DNA from: an uncultured Alistipes sp.
Lineage (GTDB): Bacteria; Bacteroidota; Bacteroidia; Bacteroidales; Rikenellaceae
Assembly: GCA_900769405.1 (NCBI GenBank)
Contig: CAAGGL010000024.1
Location: 124,001 to 188,000, forward strand
Length of the DNA stretch: 64,000 bases
Direction of reading: 5' to 3'
In this document: in pieces, positions 8,426 through 16,612 of the stretch
How positions within the stretch are numbered: the stretch's first letter is position 1
Layout of the letters: each line of letters opens with the position of its first letter
Notes under the pieces: generated by a model
Databases searched by the model: none
The model's input: the letters and a program-made list of their open reading frames with translations, nothing else
Told to the model about the DNA's origin: nothing
Program-made: the position numbers and the translations under genes

Positions 8426-9208
8426 TTATTCATCTATTTCTATCGAGAGGGTGTCGTATGCCAGCTGCACACCTTGTGGTAGTCGCTCGGTTGCGAGTGC
8501 GTGCAGACCGATGTCGTGCGACATATGTGTCAGGAAAGCACGACGCGGCTTGACGCGGTCGATCAGTGCTAACGCCTCCTCGACGGTAAAATGCGAAATA
8601 TGCTCGCGCCAACGCAAAGCATTGACTACCAATGTATCGACACCCTCCAATTTTGCAATTTCTTGCTCGTCTATCTGTTTGAAATCGGTCAGGTAGGCCA
8701 ACCCTCCAATGCGATAGCCCGTCACCTCGAAACGATCCGAGTGCTGACCTTTGATTGGCACAATTTCAATGCCTTTCACCTCAAACGGCGCGCTCGGGTC
8801 GAAGGTGTGGAGCTCAATCTCGGGCACACCTCGATACTTATTTTCGGCAAAGGCGTAGTCGAAATCCTTGCGCACGCAGGCGGCAGTTCGCTCCGTTGCG
8901 TAGATGTCAACCTGATGAATTATGGGGAAATCGACAAAGTTGAAGGCGCGCACATCGTCAATGCCGCCCGTATGATCCTTGTGCTCGTGAGTGAGCAGAA
9001 TGGCGTCGAGATGTCGTGCTCCCGTGCGCAACATCTGGTAACGGAAGTCGGGTCCTGCGTCGATCACAATGCGTTTATCGCCAATCTCGACCATTGCCGA
9101 GGTGCGCAGGCGGTTATCGCGCGGATCGGTCGAGCGACACACCTCGCATCGGCAACCGATCGTGGGTACGCCTTGCGAAGTTCCGGTTCCGAGAAATGTT
9201 AGACGCAT
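8426..9208 (-). CDS. metallo-beta-lactamase-fold hydrolase, PhnP-like
   Basis: This 260-residue protein has the metallo-hydrolase motif THEHKDH near residue 75, an early GTGTSQGVP glycine stretch, a Cys pair (CRCEVC) near residue 20, and later H/D metal ligands (GQHS, LTDF, LTHMSHD). This arrangement is that of PhnP-like phosphodiesterases; PhnP itself cleaves phosphoribosyl cyclic phosphate. No phn genes are nearby, so the substrate is open; RNA or cyclic-phosphate substrates are possible. It is the third gene of its operon, with a 15-base gap after the TauE-like gene. Confidence 0.85.
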   Translation of the reverse strand: MRLTFLGTGTSQGVPTIGCRCEVCRSTDPRDNRLRTSAMVEIGDKRIVIDAGPDFRYQMLRTGARHLDAILLTHEHKDHTGGIDDVRAFNFVDFPIIHQVDIYATERTAACVRKDFDYAFAENKYRGVPEIELHTFDPSAPFEVKGIEIVPIKGQHSDRFEVTGYRIGGLAYLTDFKQIDEQEIAKLEGVDTLVVNALRWREHISHFTVEEALALIDRVKPRRAFLTHMSHDIGLHALATERLPQGVQLAYDTLSIEIDE

Positions 9209-9223
9209 ATGCGGGACGCAGTT

Positions 9224-9997
9224 TTAGTTAATCAAATTTACGCAAATATCGTGGAGCGATATCAATCCGAACAGATCGGCAATGCTCACCAAAACAACGG
9301 CAATCATAAAGTATCGCAGGAATTTCGTTCCCCAATTGATGCCGTAGTGCGAAGCGATATATGTGCCGATGATATTGCCCAGAGCGTGGAGCAGTCCGAC
9401 AGCATAATCAACCTGCCCGTGCAGCATAAAAATGATCAGCGAGAATGGGGTAGCGACGAAGATCACAAAACCCTTGATTACGTTTGCCGTAATGATGTCT
9501 AAGTGCATAGTGGTCAGTGTGATAGCGAGGATCAGATAACCCAAACCGATATAGACATAACCGCCATAGAAACCGATCACCAGAAACCACAGATAGTGCC
9601 ACCATTTGATCACCAATCCGTGACCGCCGTGAATGTGCACTTTTGCGAACAACATATAGGCGAGAATGGCGAACAGCACCACGCCCATACATATTTTGAA
9701 TACCGTTTCGTTGATCTGTGTCGCCACCAGCGAACCCGCGATGTTACCGATAATGGCGGGGATCGAGAGCTTTAATCCGCTACGAATATCGAGCAATCGT
9801 TTGCGGATAAATACCGCTGACGAAGTCAGGTTTTGCAATACGACGGCGATGCGGTTTGTGCCATTCGCCACGCCGATCGGCAGACCAAGTGCCATAAATA
9901 CGGTCATAGACATAATGGCTCCACCACCGGCCAAGGTATTGATAAAGCCAACGACAATGCCTGAAACTATCAGCAATATCAGCATTTGTAGTGTCAT
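9224..9997 (-). CDS. TauE/SafE-family sulfite exporter-like membrane protein
   Basis: The 257-residue protein is almost entirely hydrophobic, with about eight predicted membrane segments. The start MTLQMLILLIVSGIVVGFIN leads into TLAGGGA, a common TauE/SafE signature. Family members export sulfite, sulfoacetate or related anions, but most are uncharacterised. Its start overlaps the end of the nitrilase gene by four bases, which suggests translational coupling. The neighbouring omega-amidase-like enzyme hints at methionine or sulfur salvage, an inference only. Confidence 0.85.
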   Translation of the reverse strand: MTLQMLILLIVSGIVVGFINTLAGGGAIMSMTVFMALGLPIGVANGTNRIAVVLQNLTSSAVFIRKRLLDIRSGLKLSIPAIIGNIAGSLVATQINETVFKICMGVVLFAILAYMLFAKVHIHGGHGLVIKWWHYLWFLVIGFYGGYVYIGLGYLILAITLTTMHLDIITANVIKGFVIFVATPFSLIIFMLHGQVDYAVGLLHALGNIIGTYIASHYGINWGTKFLRYFMIAVVLVSIADLFGLISLHDICVNLIN

Positions 9998-10773
9998 CTG
10001 TCTGCTCCTTTTTCAATTAGTAGTTCGAAGTTGTCAGCATCGCGCTCGACCGGGAACTTGCGACGGAACGCCTGCAATGCCTCGGTGTCGATCTCGGCAC
10101 TGAGGATACACGCCTCGTCGGAGGTTTGTGTCAGCGCCTCACCGCGATAGTTGAACGCAACCGATCCGCCTGCGTAGTGCGTCGTGGGATCGTCGCCAAC
10201 GCGATTGACGCCAACGACATAGGCCACGTTTTCGATTGCGCGGGCACGCAGCAGGGTAGTCCACACTTCGGCTCGTGCCGCTGGCCACGATGCTACGCAA
10301 ATCATTGCATCGTAGTCGCCACGATTGCGTAACCATACGGGGAAACGCAGGTCGTAACACGTTGCTAGCAACCACTTTATGTCGCGCCACTCGACAACGC
10401 ATCGCTCCTCGCCGGCCTCATACTGCGCGCCCTCACCACCGATCGAAAACAGGTGACGCTTGTCGTAATGCGCAACACCTTCGGGCGTTACGAATAGCAG
10501 TCGGTTTCGATAGCGGCCGTTGCGTTCGACAATGAGTGAACCGCAAATTGCGCAGTTCGCTCGGCGAGCTATGCTGCTCATCATCTCAACAATTCTCTGC
10601 TCTGCTCGGGCAACCTCTTCGGGCTCTGTACCGAATCCCGTAGCGAAGGTTTCGGGCAATACGTAGAGGTTGTGCGCCGGTGCCGCGGCAACCATCTGCT
10701 CGATCGCTTGAAGGTTACAATCGACCGAACCCCATCGTATATCCGACTGAATTAGTGCTACTTTGGCGTGCAT
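9994..10773 (-). CDS. carbon-nitrogen hydrolase (omega-amidase-like nitrilase)
   Basis: The 259-residue protein has the nitrilase triad: Glu41 in VLPETF, Lys in HYDKRHLF near residue 115, and Cys in LATCYDLRFPVW near residue 148. CYDLRFP is typical of YafV/Nit2-type omega-amidases, which hydrolyse alpha-ketoglutaramate and alpha-ketosuccinamate, including the product of methionine-salvage transamination. It is the first gene of a leftward operon and has its own -7 element. Exact substrate assignment rests on motif resemblance. Confidence 0.88.
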   Translation of the reverse strand: MHAKVALIQSDIRWGSVDCNLQAIEQMVAAAPAHNLYVLPETFATGFGTEPEEVARAEQRIVEMMSSIARRANCAICGSLIVERNGRYRNRLLFVTPEGVAHYDKRHLFSIGGEGAQYEAGEERCVVEWRDIKWLLATCYDLRFPVWLRNRGDYDAMICVASWPAARAEVWTTLLRARAIENVAYVVGVNRVGDDPTTHYAGGSVAFNYRGEALTQTSDEACILSAEIDTEALQAFRRKFPVERDADNFELLIEKGADR

Positions 10774-10801
10774 AAATTGTTAAAATAAAACTTCTTCACA
10801 A

Positions 10802-10809
10802 CAAATATA
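10802..10809 (-). promoter_or_regulatory. -7 promoter element of the nitrilase operon
   Basis: TATATTTG on the minus strand, 28 bases before the nitrilase ATG. It is divergent from the element at 10831, and the two lie only 21 bases apart. Confidence 0.6.
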
Positions 10810-10830
10810 CGAAAAATCCTTGAAAAAAGC

Positions 10831-10838
10831 TATCTTTG
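10831..10838 (+). promoter_or_regulatory. -7 promoter element of the CvfB-like gene
   Basis: TATCTTTG on the plus strand, 42 bases before the ATG at 10881. No clear -33 TTTG at the expected distance. Confidence 0.6.
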
Positions 10839-10880
10839 TACGATGAAAACGCCCTTCGAGGGCAAATTAATTTTTTAGAT

Positions 10881-11714
10881 ATGATAAAAGCTGGTCGCTA
10901 TCAAACCCTGACTGTCGGTCGAATTTCCGATTACGGACTCTATCTCACCGATGGCGAAGAGAACGAAGTTCTGCTCCCCAATCGCTATGTGTCGCTTACC
11001 GATAAGGTGGGTGACGAGAAGTACGTCTTTGTCTATCACGACTCGGAGGATCGTTTGGTGGCTACGACCGAGACACCGCTCGCAACGGTGGGTCAAGCAG
11101 CTTGTTTACAGGTAGTTGATAAGACTCTGCACGGCGCATTCCTCGATTGGGGTTTGCAGGGTAAGGATCTCTTCCTGCCCAATCGTAACCAGCAGGGTGG
11201 CGTGATGGTTGGTCATAAATATATTGTCTATGTTTATGAGGATAACATCACTTCGCGCTCGGTGGCGACGATGCGTACCAAGACCTACATCAACAACGAT
11301 ACGATTACCGTGGCGCCGCGCCAGAAGGTCGAGATCCTGATCTGCTCGGAGTCGCCGATCGGCTATCGAGTGATTGTCAACGATCGCCATTGGGGTATGA
11401 TCTACAAGAATCAGCTCTTCCGCCCCGTGCATATTGGCGAGCGCACCGAGGCCTACGTTAGCCGCATCACTCCCGATGCACGAATCGACCTGAGCCTGCA
11501 ACAGCAGGGTTTGGAGCAGGTGCGCGACTCGGCTGACGAGTTGTACGCTCTGTTGAAGAATAACGACGGCGAGCTGCCCGTGAACGACAATACGGCGCCC
11601 GAGCGTGTACACAAAGTGACGGGTATGAGCAAGAAGATGTTCAAACGTTCGCTGGGTATGTTGCTCAAAAGCGGTCGTGTGGAGATAACGGATAACGGTA
11701 TAAAACTCAAATAG
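10881..11714 (+). CDS. CvfB-like S1-domain RNA-binding protein
   Basis: The 277-residue product matches the CvfB/YitL layout: several S1-like OB-fold domains (for example TVGRISDYGLYL at the start and AFLDWGLQGKDLFLP near residue 90) and a C-terminal winged-helix-like segment (MSKKMFKRSLGMLLKSGRVEI). CvfB proteins bind RNA and affect virulence regulators in Gram-positive bacteria; the role in Bacteroidota is unclear. The frame opens with a TTG at 10836, but the ATG at 10881 lies after the -7 element and gives the family-like start MIKAGRYQ. The methyltransferase gene follows after four bases. Confidence 0.88.
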   Translation: MIKAGRYQTLTVGRISDYGLYLTDGEENEVLLPNRYVSLTDKVGDEKYVFVYHDSEDRLVATTETPLATVGQAACLQVVDKTLHGAFLDWGLQGKDLFLPNRNQQGGVMVGHKYIVYVYEDNITSRSVATMRTKTYINNDTITVAPRQKVEILICSESPIGYRVIVNDRHWGMIYKNQLFRPVHIGERTEAYVSRITPDARIDLSLQQQGLEQVRDSADELYALLKNNDGELPVNDNTAPERVHKVTGMSKKMFKRSLGMLLKSGRVEITDNGIKLK

Positions 11715-11718
11715 ATAT

Positions 11719-12498
11719 ATGGCTTCGAAGTTGCAAACAGCCGAGCGCGTGTCGCACGCCGACAAGTCGGATAACTACGTATTTCAGCGATCGTTGCTGG
11801 CCTATCATCGTGCGGCGGAGCTGGTTAGCGGCTCGGTGCTCGAAATCGGTACGGGCAGTGGCTACGGCATTGAAGTAATCGCGCCGTCGGCAAAGCGATT
11901 TATGACTATCGATAAGTTCGAAACCAAGATCGACACCTCAGAGATCGAGAATGTCGAGTTCCAGCAGATGACCGTGCCGCCGATCAATTTTCCCGATAAC
12001 AGCTTCGATTATGTGATCTCGTTCCAGGTGATCGAGCACATCAAACGCGATGTCGATTTCGTGTCGGAGGTCTATCGTGTGCTGAAACCCAATGGTGTGT
12101 TTATCGTTTCGACTCCCAATGCCGCGATGTCGCTGACGCGCAATCCGTGGCACGTGCGCGAATATCAGATTGATGAGTTTGATCGTTTGATGGGTAACTA
12201 TTTCGCTGAGATTGAGCGTTGCGGAGTATTTGGAAATGAGAAGGTTATGAAATATTACGAGAAGAATCGCGCCAGCGTACGCCGTATTACCAAACTCGAT
12301 TTTCTCGACCTGCAACATCGCCTGCCGCGCTGGATGTTGCAAATCCCGTACGATATTCTGAACCGTATGAATCGTCGATTACTGCTCCTGCGCAACCGCA
12401 AACTGACTACCGACATTGCGATGGATGATTACCGCATTGCACCCGTAGCCGAAGGTTGTTTCGATCTCTACTACATAGCTCGCAAGGGAGTAGAGTAG
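11719..12498 (+). CDS. class I SAM-dependent methyltransferase
   Basis: This 259-residue protein has the SAM-binding motif LEIGTGSGYG near residue 40, an acidic motif II around TIDKF, and the DYVISFQVIEHI and RVLKPNGVFIVSTPN segments typical of methyltransferases of the Methyltransf_11 type. The substrate is not evident. The arginine-rich C-terminal third may bind a lipid or nucleic-acid partner, which is inference. It is the second gene of a two-gene unit with the CvfB-like protein and ends at a bidirectional terminator. Confidence 0.87.
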   Translation: MASKLQTAERVSHADKSDNYVFQRSLLAYHRAAELVSGSVLEIGTGSGYGIEVIAPSAKRFMTIDKFETKIDTSEIENVEFQQMTVPPINFPDNSFDYVISFQVIEHIKRDVDFVSEVYRVLKPNGVFIVSTPNAAMSLTRNPWHVREYQIDEFDRLMGNYFAEIERCGVFGNEKVMKYYEKNRASVRRITKLDFLDLQHRLPRWMLQIPYDILNRMNRRLLLLRNRKLTTDIAMDDYRIAPVAEGCFDLYYIARKGVE

Positions 12499-12519
12499 TG
12501 CCGCGATCGAGCAAAAGTT

Positions 12520-12552
12520 AAGGCGCAACCCCGCGAAGGAGTTGCGCCTTTT
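12520..12552. terminator. bidirectional terminator between methyltransferase and folD
   Basis: AAGGCGCAAC (12520-12529) pairs perfectly with GTTGCGCCTT (12541-12550), with T-rich tails on both strands. The flanking genes converge. Confidence 0.8.
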
Positions 12553-12575
12553 ATTTGGCTTGCGCAAAGCAGAGA

Positions 12576-13451
12576 TTAACCGTAGATCTCCTTCTTTGCG
12601 GCCTTCAAGGTGTTGCGCATCAACGAGATGATGGTCATCGGACCAACGCCACCCGGTACGGGAGTGATAAAGTCGCACTTGGGCGCAACCTCGTCATACT
12701 TCACGTCACCCAGCAATTTCCAGCCGCTCTTGGTCTTGTCGCTCGGAACGCGAGTGATACCTACGTCGATAACCGTCGCACCCTCCTTAACCATATCGGC
12801 AGTCACGAATTCAGCCTTACCCAAAGCCGCAATAACGATATCGGCCTCAGCTACGACCTCCTTCAAATTGGGGGTACGGCTGTGGCAGATGGTTACGGTG
12901 CAGTCCCAACCCTTCTGCGAGAGCAGGTTTGCGATGGGGCGACCAACGATGTTGCTACGACCGATCACGGCGCAGCTACGACCTGCGGTAGGTACGTTGT
13001 AGTATTTGAGCAACGACAGAATACCGTCGGGTGTTGCGGGCAGATACGAGGGGAGTCCCGAAATCATACGTCCGGTGTTCACGGGGTGGAAACCATCAAC
13101 GTCCTTACGAGGGTCGATAGCCTCGATCACCTTCTGTTCCGAGATGTGGCGGGGCAGGGGCAGCTGCACGATAAAGCCGTCAACCTTAGGATCCTCGTTC
13201 AACTCGCTGATGCGTGCGAGCAACTCCTCTTCGGTTGTCTCCTCGGGCATACGCACTACGGTCGAGGTGAAACCACACTCGTGGCAGCACTTCTCTTTGT
13301 GAGCAACGTAGGTCTGGCTTGCACCGTCGTTACCAACCAGAATAGCAACCAGATGGGGTGCGGGCTTACCCTCGGCTACCATAGCCTCTACTTCGGCTGC
13401 AATCTCGCGGCGCATTGCCGCAGCAACCTCTTTACCATCGATAATAGTCAT
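12576..13451 (-). CDS. folD: bifunctional methylenetetrahydrofolate dehydrogenase/cyclohydrolase
   Basis: FolD interconverts 5,10-methylene-, methenyl- and 10-formyl-tetrahydrofolate in the cytoplasm. The product is 291 residues, the usual length. Catalytic Tyr48 and Lys52 lie in QTYVAHKEK; the dinucleotide-binding region has VIGRSNIVGRP near residue 165; DVGITR and the terminal PVPGGVGPMT signature are present. It is transcribed leftward, 22 bases after the DUF5106 lipoprotein gene, so the two are probably one transcript. Confidence 0.97.
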   Translation of the reverse strand: MTIIDGKEVAAAMRREIAAEVEAMVAEGKPAPHLVAILVGNDGASQTYVAHKEKCCHECGFTSTVVRMPEETTEEELLARISELNEDPKVDGFIVQLPLPRHISEQKVIEAIDPRKDVDGFHPVNTGRMISGLPSYLPATPDGILSLLKYYNVPTAGRSCAVIGRSNIVGRPIANLLSQKGWDCTVTICHSRTPNLKEVVAEADIVIAALGKAEFVTADMVKEGATVIDVGITRVPSDKTKSGWKLLGDVKYDEVAPKCDFITPVPGGVGPMTIISLMRNTLKAAKKEIYG

Positions 13452-13473
13452 AATCTTATTTAAGTTTTAGAGT

Positions 13474-14427
13474 TTATTGTTTACTTTGTTCGGCATAGAA
13501 AATCGCCTCCTCGATCTGGGGCACGAGGTTGCAATCCTTCAACATCACGCGCTTCTCGGCATCGAGCAGGTAGAGCGACGGAATAGCTTTCAAGTCGTAG
13601 AGCTCCTCGTCGCGCATACGCAACTGCTTGTCATAGCTGTTGATCCACGATGCGGGAATATTGTGGCGATAGTTGAGCCAAGCGGTGATATCCTCGTCGG
13701 GATAGATCGCGAGTACCTTCATCACGCCGCGCTCGATCATCTCGCTCAACATCGGCGATGCTCCAATCTGTTCGCGAATCTCCTTGCAAGCGGGGCAGTC
13801 GGGATTGTTGATGAAAATCAGCAAGTAGTCGGCCTCGATCGAGTACATACGTCCCGTGCGTCCGTCGTGCAATGTGTAGCGGAAGTCGTTGGCTTTCTGT
13901 CCGATGCGATTCTTCTGCGCCATATCGAGCTGCGACTGCGGGCGAATCTTCTCGGCCTCATCGAGCAGCGGCGAGGCGACGATACACTCTAACGTCGGGA
14001 TCAGTAATTCGTCATTACGGAACGGCGAATTGGGATCGTAGAGATACTTGTCGCTGAGCATAACGAAGTAGTCGAACATTGTCGAGTCAACCTCGGCGCG
14101 CTTGATCAGCTGTGCGGCTGATTGTTGCGCGACTGCCGGATCGACATAACGAAGAATGTCGAGATAGTTGGCGTAGGCCTGCTCCGTAATGTCGGGTTTG
14201 TTGCAGAAGGTCGTATCGCTGAAATCGAACTTATCCCAATAGTGCTCGGCCAGGAACTTGGCGCGCTCCTCGGCAGGCAGCATCTCGGGAATCGAGATGG
14301 TCGGGAACGAGAGCTCGGTTGCGGCACCATTTGCCGACTTCTGTTCGTTTCCGTTTTTGGGCCCCTTTTGTCCGCACGCCACCAACGCAAGAGCGATGGT
14401 AATGAGTATGGTGAATCTGATGTTCAT
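13474..14427 (-). CDS. thioredoxin-like lipoprotein with DUF5106-type N-terminal region
   Basis: The product is 317 residues. The signal peptide ends at the lipobox LVAC (Cys18). Residues 40-190 are a helical region of the DUF5106 kind found in Bacteroidota, and residues 195-315 form a thioredoxin fold with the active-site motif CPAC in FINNPDCPACKEI and a cis-Pro region AIPSLYLL. It is probably a periplasm-facing disulfide reductase or oxidase in the TlpA/ResA group. It shares a transcript with folD and has a full-consensus promoter. Confidence 0.83.
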   Translation of the reverse strand: MNIRFTILITIALALVACGQKGPKNGNEQKSANGAATELSFPTISIPEMLPAEERAKFLAEHYWDKFDFSDTTFCNKPDITEQAYANYLDILRYVDPAVAQQSAAQLIKRAEVDSTMFDYFVMLSDKYLYDPNSPFRNDELLIPTLECIVASPLLDEAEKIRPQSQLDMAQKNRIGQKANDFRYTLHDGRTGRMYSIEADYLLIFINNPDCPACKEIREQIGASPMLSEMIERGVMKVLAIYPDEDITAWLNYRHNIPASWINSYDKQLRMRDEELYDLKAIPSLYLLDAEKRVMLKDCNLVPQIEEAIFYAEQSKQ

Positions 14428-14450
14428 ATACCTATTTATATATTATAGTG

Positions 14451-14481
14451 CAAATGTACGACATTCGCGCGTAAATTCAAA
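14451..14481 (-). promoter_or_regulatory. promoter of the DUF5106 lipoprotein-folD unit
   Basis: TTTG (complement of 14478-14481), 19 bases, TACATTTG (complement of 14451-14458); 23 bases from the -7 element to the ATG. Confidence 0.8.
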
Positions 14482-14552
14482 TACCGTACAGCGATATAAG
14501 CAACGCTTATACTATTATAAAATAATATGATTGAGAATTGTGGCTCTGCGCC

Positions 14553-14583
14553 ATTGTAAAATAGCGAAAAAAGTTTATTTTTG
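14553..14583 (+). promoter_or_regulatory. promoter of rubrerythrin
   Basis: ATTG (14553-14556, one mismatch to TTTG), 19 bases, TATTTTTG (14576-14583). Confidence 0.65.
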
Positions 14584-14630
14584 TACTCAGAAAAAGCAAA
14601 CAATTAATAACAATCTAAAATATTACAGCT

Positions 14631-15179
14631 ATGAAGAAATGGAAATGTACCGTATGTGGTTATATTCACGAAGGTGATGCAGCACCCGATCAGTGCCCTC
14701 TGTGCAAGGTTGGCGCCGACAAGTTTGTTGAGGTCGTAGAGCAGGAAGGCGATTTGCAGTTTGTTGACGAGCACGTTATCGGCGTTGCTAAGGGCGTTGA
14801 CGAGGAGGTGCTTCAAGGTTTGAAGGATCACTTTATGGGCGAGTGCACCGAGGTGGGTATGTACTTGGCAATGAGCCGCCAGGCTGACCGCGAGGGCTAT
14901 CCCGAAATCGCTGAGGCTTTCAAGCGCTACGCTTGGGAGGAGGCAGAGCACGCAGCTAAGTTTGCCGAGTTGCTGGGCGAGGTTGTTTGGGATACCAAGA
15001 CCAACGTTTACAAGCGTATGATGGCTGAGCAGGGTGCTTGCGAGGATAAGAAGCGCATTGCAACTCTTGCAAAGAAGCTCAACTTGGACGCAATCCACGA
15101 CACCGTTCACGAGATGTGTAAGGACGAGGCTCGCCACGGTAAGGGCTTCGAGGGTCTGTACAAGCGTTACTTCAAGTAG
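14631..15179 (+). CDS. reverse rubrerythrin (rubredoxin domain at the N-terminus)
   Basis: The 182-residue protein starts with a rubredoxin-like iron site (Cys6, Cys9, Cys22, Cys25 in CTVCGYIHEG and CPLCKVG). A ferritin-like diiron domain follows, with E-x6-Y and EEAEHA and DEARHG ligand motifs. The rubredoxin part is N-terminal, the opposite of classical rubrerythrin, so this is the reverse type. Such proteins reduce hydrogen peroxide using NADH-linked electron donors and protect anaerobes against oxygen. It is monocistronic with a strong terminator. The codon choice looks biased toward a highly expressed gene. Confidence 0.95.
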   Translation: MKKWKCTVCGYIHEGDAAPDQCPLCKVGADKFVEVVEQEGDLQFVDEHVIGVAKGVDEEVLQGLKDHFMGECTEVGMYLAMSRQADREGYPEIAEAFKRYAWEEAEHAAKFAELLGEVVWDTKTNVYKRMMAEQGACEDKKRIATLAKKLNLDAIHDTVHEMCKDEARHGKGFEGLYKRYFK

Positions 15180-15201
15180 TAGGGTAGTTCCCTCAAAAAT
15201 G

Positions 15202-15238
15202 AAACCCTCCTGAGCCGAATGGTTCAGGAGGGTTTTTG
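15202..15238. terminator. bidirectional terminator after rubrerythrin
   Basis: A 15-bp stem, AAACCCTCCTGAGCC (15202-15216) with GGTTCAGGAGGGTTT (15221-15235), a four-base loop, and T runs on both strands. Confidence 0.85.
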
Positions 15239-15240
15239 AT

Positions 15241-15786
15241 TTATATGAATTTCAATCCCTTTGGAATCAACTCGGTGCCAATCAATCGTTCAAAGAGTGA
15301 CGCGCCCTTATAGTCATCGTATATATTTGGTATATCTCGCCATCTGCCCGTCTGTATTCTTTTGACCACACTTGAAGGAGCTAACAGAGCCCCCATACTT
15401 GCCTTTGCGTATTTCTTGGAGAGCGTTCGATATCGTTTGACCTCTTGTCTTGCTCTCCATATTCGCCAGCCTCCGCGTACAATATCTTTCTGCTTGAAGA
15501 TTATGTTGTCGAAACTGCCAAGATCGTTTGATTTTCCTGCCTTTGTCCACAATCCGTCAACGACACCTTGTCCTATGGCGTAAGTCAGACAATAAAAATC
15601 GACCTCACCAGATACGACCTCTTCCATAGTTGGTTTATCATTTGCGTGATACTCCTTTTTGAAAACTCGAATACACCAGCCACCCAGACACGATGAGTCA
15701 ACGAGTATAAATTGCATATATCGTTTTGTCAGTGGGGTAATGGGAATCTCGAAAATATCTCCTATACGTGTTTGCGGTGTTCTCAT
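15241..15786 (-). CDS. Imm26-like putative immunity protein
   Basis: The 181-residue protein has no signal peptide and no membrane segment. Its start, TRIGDIFEIPIT...KRYMQFILVDSS, resembles the opening of the immunity protein 26 family (GD-x-F-x-IPL followed by a beta strand), and the charged, tryptophan-rich middle is compatible. Imm26 proteins neutralise nuclease or other toxins from polymorphic toxin systems. No cognate toxin is visible in the window, so if the assignment is right it would be an orphan immunity gene. Other families with a similar beta-rich start are possible. It converges with rubrerythrin and has a full-consensus promoter. Confidence 0.5.
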   Translation of the reverse strand: MRTPQTRIGDIFEIPITPLTKRYMQFILVDSSCLGGWCIRVFKKEYHANDKPTMEEVVSGEVDFYCLTYAIGQGVVDGLWTKAGKSNDLGSFDNIIFKQKDIVRGGWRIWRARQEVKRYRTLSKKYAKASMGALLAPSSVVKRIQTGRWRDIPNIYDDYKGASLFERLIGTELIPKGLKFI

Positions 15787-15809
15787 ATCTATCGATCATT
15801 GCGTTCACA

Positions 15810-15840
15810 CAAAGATAAGATTTTTCTTCCGCACGACAAA
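15810..15840 (-). promoter_or_regulatory. promoter of the Imm26-like gene
   Basis: TTTG (complement of 15837-15840), 19 bases, TATCTTTG (complement of 15810-15817), 23 bases before the ATG. Confidence 0.8.
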
Positions 15841-16128
15841 GTCCTTGTGTATATTTGTGTAGGCTCGCTAAAAACACTAAATTATGTTAAATATCAGTGG
15901 CGCTGTTTACTCCTCAAATTTGCTGAAAGATTATTTGCCATCATTGCAGTAAATCCGCCGAAGAGGGGCGCACAAATTCGCCGAGGCACATAAAGAATTA
16001 AGGTGAGGTATTCTGTCCGCTGAGTAGGAACTGCTCAAACTCACCGCACAAACTCTCCACTATATTTTATATATAAATGCACACATTTAACATAATATAC
16101 ATATTATTTCAGGTAAGTTGTGCACATA
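15841..16128. other. intergenic region with a possible 22-codon ORF
   Basis: No standard gene is visible. A plus-strand TATATTTG (15850-15857) could be a -7 element. It precedes a small frame at 15884-15952 (ATG to TAA, 22 codons, starting MLNISGAVYSS). The remaining sequence to 16128 becomes AT-rich and holds no recognisable structure. Confidence 0.3.
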
Positions 16129-16590
16129 TTATTTGAGATAAAATGCCTCAAATGATTTGTCGGAGTAAAGAACGATCACACGTTCGATGTCGGCATTGGG
16201 TTTCGCTTGCACGGGCAAACTACCGATGTTTGGCATTGGACGATTGGTCGAATTTTCTTTTGGCAGTTCAGCTGACTGTTCACGATCGCTCGACAGATGA
16301 TCCGTATTCGTAGTCGCGCTATGTTGCGGCTGCGATTCCTTTTGGCTGGTGTTGCCGAGGCGCTGTTCCAGGTTGTCGCTCGAACGATACATCTGCTCAG
16401 CATCGAGCAACAGCCAATCAGGATTCAGTGTCGGGAAACGACGTAGAATCTTAACCAGAAAATCGAAGCTGGGTTTGTTTCTTCCGGAGAGAATATGAGA
16501 GATACTCGACGGCTGAATTTCGAGCATTTCGGCCAGACGGCTTGATGAAAGTTTTTCACTCTTCATCAATTTTAGTAGTTTTTCACGCAT
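16129..16590 (-). CDS. XRE-family helix-turn-helix transcriptional regulator
   Basis: The protein has an N-terminal HTH_3/Cro-CI domain at about residues 1-65, with the pattern SSRLAEMLEIQPSSISHILSG followed by RNKPSFDFLVKIL. A polar, low-complexity linker (about residues 75-135) leads to a short C-terminal tail. I start at the ATG complementary to 16588-16590 (153 residues). Two upstream in-frame starts (16596 and 16617) would leave almost no leader after, or lie upstream of, the -7 element at 16605-16612. It probably binds nearby operators and may repress itself. The target is unknown, and the large AT-rich region upstream carries candidate sites. Confidence 0.85.
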   Translation of the reverse strand: MREKLLKLMKSEKLSSSRLAEMLEIQPSSISHILSGRNKPSFDFLVKILRRFPTLNPDWLLLDAEQMYRSSDNLEQRLGNTSQKESQPQHSATTNTDHLSSDREQSAELPKENSTNRPMPNIGSLPVQAKPNADIERVIVLYSDKSFEAFYLK

Positions 16591-16604
16591 AAACATAATT
16601 TTCA

Positions 16605-16612
16605 CAAATATA
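16605..16612 (-). promoter_or_regulatory. -7 promoter element of the XRE regulator
   Basis: TATATTTG on the minus strand. The expected transcription start (around 16600) would give a very short leader, which decides the start codon choice. Confidence 0.55.
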
